In this document: piece by piece, positions 4,944-5,674 of the stretch
How the letters are laid out: every line of letters starts with the position of its first letter
Numbering within the stretch: position 1 is the first letter of the stretch
Origin: Candidatus Zipacnadia bacterium
GTDB taxonomy: Bacteria; Armatimonadota; Zipacnadia; Zipacnadales; Zipacnadaceae
NCBI GenBank assembly: GCA_029821255.1
Contig: JALGTS010000085.1
Coordinates: 1 to 5,674 of the forward strand
Direction of reading: 5' to 3'
Length of the DNA stretch: 5,674 nt
Made by a program: the position numbers and the translations under genes
Notes under the pieces: generated by a model
What the model saw: the letters and a program-made list of their open reading frames with translations, nothing else
The model's database searches: none
What the model was told of the DNA's origin: nothing

Positions 4944-5674
4944 GGGGCTTGTGGGCACTACGCGGTTTTGCCATTAAGTATCGGCGGTTCATATTAGTCG
5001 CAGTAGTCGTGATGGCCGCTGCCGGGGGGATCAATTCGCTGGCTGTAAACCGGTTTGATTTGGTCTTTAAGCCGCTGTTCCAGTCTCTGGCGACAGCAGA
5101 GCCAGAGGTGCGTAGCCAGCAGATGAAAATAATCCTCCACCAAGCTGCTCTACTCTTCGTCTGGCTGGCAGGCGCTGCTTTGCTCCAGGCTATCTCCCAC
5201 TACTTCAGCCAATGGATCGGACAAAGCTTGTTGTATGATCTGCGCACGGCGGTCTTCAACCACCTCCAACTGCTGTCCATGAAGTTCTTTGATCAGCAAC
5301 GAACCGGGGAGTTGATTTCCCGAGTCAACAACGACACCGCACAATTGCAACAAGTATTAGGTCCACAACTGGCTAATCTGGTGATTGCGCCAGTGACGGT
5401 ACTATTCGCTTTCGGACTTATGCTGAATAAGTCCTGGCGGCTGACACTGCTAACCATCGCTGTAACGCCACTGGTCTATTTTATTACGAGGCTGCTGGGC
5501 AACTGGGTACGCCGCTACAGCTACCTGGTACAGTCACGTTTGGCGGACCTGACCAGTGCGGTAGAAGAAGGATTTAGCCTGATCCGGGTCATCAAGATAT
5601 TCGGAATGGAGAAGAATGCCGCCGAGCGTTTCGCACACTCCGCGCGAGGGGTAATGCGCGCGGAGTTGCGCAGG
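4940..5674 (+). CDS. msbA: MsbA-like ABC exporter, N-terminal membrane domain (cut by window end)
   Basis: The first 245 residues of an ABC exporter; the frame is open to the last base, so the rest of the membrane domain and the ATPase domain lie beyond the window. Predicted membrane helices lie near residues 17-36, 66-87, 144-163 and 168-187. Residues 97-133 hold the first intracellular coupling region, with LLYDLRTAVFNHL, MKFFDQQRTGELISRV and NNDT, the usual type I exporter signature. EEGFSLIRVIKIFGMEKNAAER (209-230, here running into the second coupling region) corresponds to the common 'IRVVKAFG.E' segment. Following fabZ, lpxA and lpxB-like in a tight operon, with its ATG overlapping the lpxB stop, the natural role is flipping lipid A or its core across the inner membrane, as MsbA does. 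A different lipid or drug exporter cannot be excluded without the missing half. Confidence 0.85.
   Translation, partial: MRGLWALRGFAIKYRRFILVAVVVMAAAGGINSLAVNRFDLVFKPLFQSLATAEPEVRSQQMKIILHQAALLFVWLAGAALLQAISHYFSQWIGQSLLYDLRTAVFNHLQLLSMKFFDQQRTGELISRVNNDTAQLQQVLGPQLANLVIAPVTVLFAFGLMLNKSWRLTLLTIAVTPLVYFITRLLGNWVRRYSYLVQSRLADLTSAVEEGFSLIRVIKIFGMEKNAAERFAHSARGVMRAELRR

Overview
The window comes from a diderm (Gram-negative type) bacterium of moderate-to-high GC content that makes lipid A. The evidence is a gene run fabZ-lpxA-lpxB-like-ABC exporter on the plus strand, reading off the right edge. LpxB and the gene order are not closely E. coli-like: lpxD is not upstream of fabZ, and no lpxC or lpxI/lpxH is in view. 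I would guess a lineage outside the well-studied proteobacteria, but I cannot name a phylum from sequence alone. No rRNA, tRNA, CRISPR array, transposase or convincing terminator was seen.

Left half (minus strand, positions 2038 down to 16): an FGGY-family carbohydrate kinase is followed after a 79-base gap by a single-domain EamA-type membrane protein. They look like a two-gene sugar or polyol uptake and phosphorylation unit. In both, the Shine-Dalgarno sequence points to a start downstream of the longest possible one.

Middle (2039-2443): a 405-base divergent control region. It holds a perfect-consensus sigma-70-type promoter (TTGACA, 17 bases, TATAAT) reading right into fabZ. It also holds weaker promoter-like boxes and two small inverted repeats on the kinase side. 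The fabZ leader of about 120 bases has unusual secondary-structure potential: an 8-bp hairpin just before the fabZ ribosome-binding site competes with a 13-bp long-range helix.

Right half (plus strand, 2444-5674): fabZ and lpxA overlap by ATGA, lpxA and the lpxB-like gene are 53 bases apart, and lpxB and the exporter overlap by ATGA. FabZ makes acyl-ACP precursors for fatty acid synthesis. LpxA puts a 3-hydroxyacyl chain on UDP-GlcNAc as the first step of lipid A synthesis. The LpxB-like glycosyltransferase would join the two acylated glucosamines. The MsbA-like exporter would flip the product across the inner membrane. The LpxB-like protein departs from the family at several normally conserved motifs and is the most unusual protein here.
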